From positions 1 to 6,745 of the forward strand of contig JAJYSQ010000094.1 of NCBI GenBank assembly GCA_021793495.1: a DNA stretch of 6,745 bases, written 5' to 3'. Of the stretch, positions 5,639-6,745 are shown one piece after another; position 1 is the stretch's first letter, and the number at the start of each line of letters is the position of its first letter. The DNA comes from Actinomycetes bacterium. Lineage in GTDB: Bacteria > Actinomycetota > Actinomycetes > JAJYSQ01. The translations under genes and the position numbers were made by a program. The notes under the pieces are model-generated. The model had not been told where the DNA came from, made no database searches, and saw only the letters and a list, made by a program, of their open reading frames with translations.

Positions 5639-6217
5639 TCAGTGCCGGGTCAGGATCAGGCTCATCGCCTCGGCCCGGGTAGCCGGGTCCCGCAGCTGCC
5701 CGCGGACGGCGGAGGTGACGGTGCTGGCCCCCGGCATCCGCACTCCTCGCAGGGACATGCACAGGTGCTCGCACTCGATCACCACGATGACCCCGCGGGG
5801 GGACAGGTGGTTCACCAGCGCGTCCGCCACCTGGGTGGTCAACCGTTCCTGGACCTGGGGGCGGCGCGCGAAGACCTCCACGAGGCGGGCCAGCTTGGAC
5901 AACCCGGTGATCCGACCATCGGCACCCGGGATGTACCCGACGTGCGCCGAGCCAAAGAACGGCACCAGGTGGTGCTCGCACATGGAGGAGACCGCGATGT
6001 CCTTGACCAGCACCATCTCGTCGTGCCCCAGGTCGAACGAGGTGGTCAGCACCTCCTCCGGGGACTGCCGCAGCCCGGCGAACAGCTCCTCGTACGACCG
6101 GGCCACCCGGGCCGGGGTGCTCTGCAGACCATCGCGATCGGGATCCTCCCCGATCCCGATCAAGATCTCCCGGACCGCCCGCTCGATCCGCGGACGATCG
6201 ATACCCGACCCGTTCAG
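5639..6217 (-). CDS. folE: GTP cyclohydrolase I, apparently with a CTG start
   Basis: This enzyme opens GTP to 7,8-dihydroneopterin triphosphate, the first step of the pterin branch; the active form is a toroidal homodecamer with one zinc per site. Numbering from CTG (192 residues), the motifs are GEDPDRDGL (23-31), TPARVARSY (34-42), MCEHHLVPF (79-87), GYIPG (94-98), GLSKLARLV (105-113), RPQVQERLT (119-127) and EHLCMSLRG (150-158). Zinc ligands are C80, H83 and C153, with H82 the catalytic histidine. The only conventional start in the frame, TTG at 6163, would delete the N-terminal helix (IERAVREIL) found across the family. No ATG or GTG occurs in frame between there and far inside ftsH. CTG at 6217-6215 overlaps the ftsH stop as CTGA, the same layout as other junctions here, and gives a normal length. 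If CTG is wrong, the gene is 5639-6163 (174 residues). Confidence 0.93.
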   Translation of the reverse strand: MNGSGIDRPRIERAVREILIGIGEDPDRDGLQSTPARVARSYEELFAGLRQSPEEVLTTSFDLGHDEMVLVKDIAVSSMCEHHLVPFFGSAHVGYIPGADGRITGLSKLARLVEVFARRPQVQERLTTQVADALVNHLSPRGVIVVIECEHLCMSLRGVRMPGASTVTSAVRGQLRDPATRAEAMSLILTRH

Positions 6218-6745
6218 TGCTGGCTCGGCACGTCGGGACCTTCCTCGGGCCCATCGCCCGGGGCGTGTCCCAGCTCCACCGGGGACCCGTGCGGCAGCGC
6301 TGTCTTGCCGGTCGGATGAACCCCGGCGGACGAGCCGTTGGCCGAACCGGCCGACGAGCCGTTGGCCGAGCCCTGGGCAGCGGCCATGGCAAGCTCGTTC
6401 GGCGTGACCACCGGAGGCTGGTCAGACGGGGTCCGCTGGGACGAACCGGTCCACGCGGGACGCGGCGGCCGGCGGCGCGCCGGAGCGAAGATCACGGCGA
6501 GCTCCTCCTTGGACAGGGTCTCCTTGTCCAACAGCTCCAGCACCAACGTGTCGAGGATGTCGCGGTTGTCGACGAGAACCTCCCAGGCCTCCTGGTGAGC
6601 GTTCTCGATCAGCCGGCGCACCTCTTCGTCGACAACGCTGGCGACCTGCTCGGAGTAGTCCCGTTGGTGGCCGACGTCGCGGCCGAGGAAGACCTCGCCG
6701 TTGTCCTGGCCGAACTTGATCGCCCCGAGCCGCTCCGTCATGCCG
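6214..6745 (-). CDS. ftsH: ATP-dependent zinc metalloprotease FtsH, C-terminal part
   Basis: The gene runs off the right edge, so the membrane segments, AAA+ domain and HEXXH zinc site are outside the window. What remains is the end of the M41 protease domain, beginning at the conserved [12 protein letters not shown] and continuing with GEVFLGRD, then the helical [18 protein letters not shown] and [12 protein letters not shown] region. After that comes a long low-complexity tail of about 85 residues, of the kind seen in actinobacterial FtsH, with [19 protein letters not shown] and a Gly/Ser/Ala/Asn repeat. FtsH is a membrane-bound hexameric protease that degrades misfolded membrane proteins and selected cytoplasmic regulators. 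Its TGA (6216-6214) overlaps the proposed folE CTG, and ftsH-folE adjacency is a familiar actinobacterial arrangement. Confidence 0.95.
   Translation of the reverse strand, partial: GMTERLGAIKFGQDNGEVFLGRDVGHQRDYSEQVASVVDEEVRRLIENAHQEAWEVLVDNRDILDTLVLELLDKETLSKEELAVIFAPARRRPPRPAWTGSSQRTPSDQPPVVTPNELAMAAAQGSANGSSAGSANGSSAGVHPTGKTALPHGSPVELGHAPGDGPEEGPDVPSQH
6329..6376 (-). repeat. Two-copy 24-base tandem repeat in the ftsH tail
   Basis: Two adjacent 24-base units (6329-6352 and 6353-6376) agree over their first 16 or more bases and diverge at the end of the second copy. In protein they give GSANGSSA twice, in a flexible Gly/Ser-rich linker. This looks like simple slippage expansion in disordered sequence, in frame and probably neutral. 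Confidence 0.7.

Noticed and set aside
5288..6319. Plus-strand open frame of 343 codons across folE
   Set aside because: Antisense to folE and the MprF-like gene, both with complete motifs; composition is that of a shadow frame.

Overview
This is very GC-rich DNA whose genes use G or C at almost every third codon position. Together with the gene content (ftsH - folE - folP - folB/folK - DUF3180), it points to a high-GC Actinomycetota genome. The order or genus cannot be read from the window. It looks like ordinary chromosome: I see no mobile element, CRISPR array, tRNA or rRNA.

Layout, left to right. Bases 1-189 (+) are the last 62 codons of a NuoD-like (complex I 49-kDa subunit) gene. A short convergent gap (190-216) holds a small hairpin. 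Everything from 217 to 6745 is on the minus strand and reads, in transcription order (right to left): 3' end of ftsH (6745-6214), folE (6217-5639), an MprF-type membrane aminoacyl-phospholipid synthase (about 5601-3832), folP (3785-2901), an NTF2/SnoaL-fold protein (2904-2359), a fused folB-folK (2362-1478), a DUF3180 membrane protein (1481-735) and an unrecognised membrane protein (to 217). Most junctions are 4-base NTGA stop/start overlaps, the mark of a co-transcribed, translationally coupled operon.

Function. FolE, FolB, FolK and FolP give the pterin branch of folate synthesis from GTP to dihydropteroate. The dihydroneopterin triphosphate phosphatase step, pABA synthesis, FolC and FolA are not in the window. 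FtsH is a membrane protease and the MprF-like protein modifies lipids; both sit in the block without an obvious metabolic link. The NTF2-like protein, embedded between folP and folBK with 4-base overlaps on both sides, is the best candidate for an uncharacterised folate-linked function.

Oddities. The reading frame is disturbed at the end of the operon: the DUF3180 frame runs about 90 residues past the usual end of the family, and coding signal then jumps to another frame near 780-800. folE appears to lack an ATG, GTG or TTG at the expected place and may start at a CTG overlapping the ftsH stop. Two TANNNT boxes sit 6-7 bases before GTG codons, suggesting possible leaderless internal promoters. 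I do not see a convincing wholly new system here.
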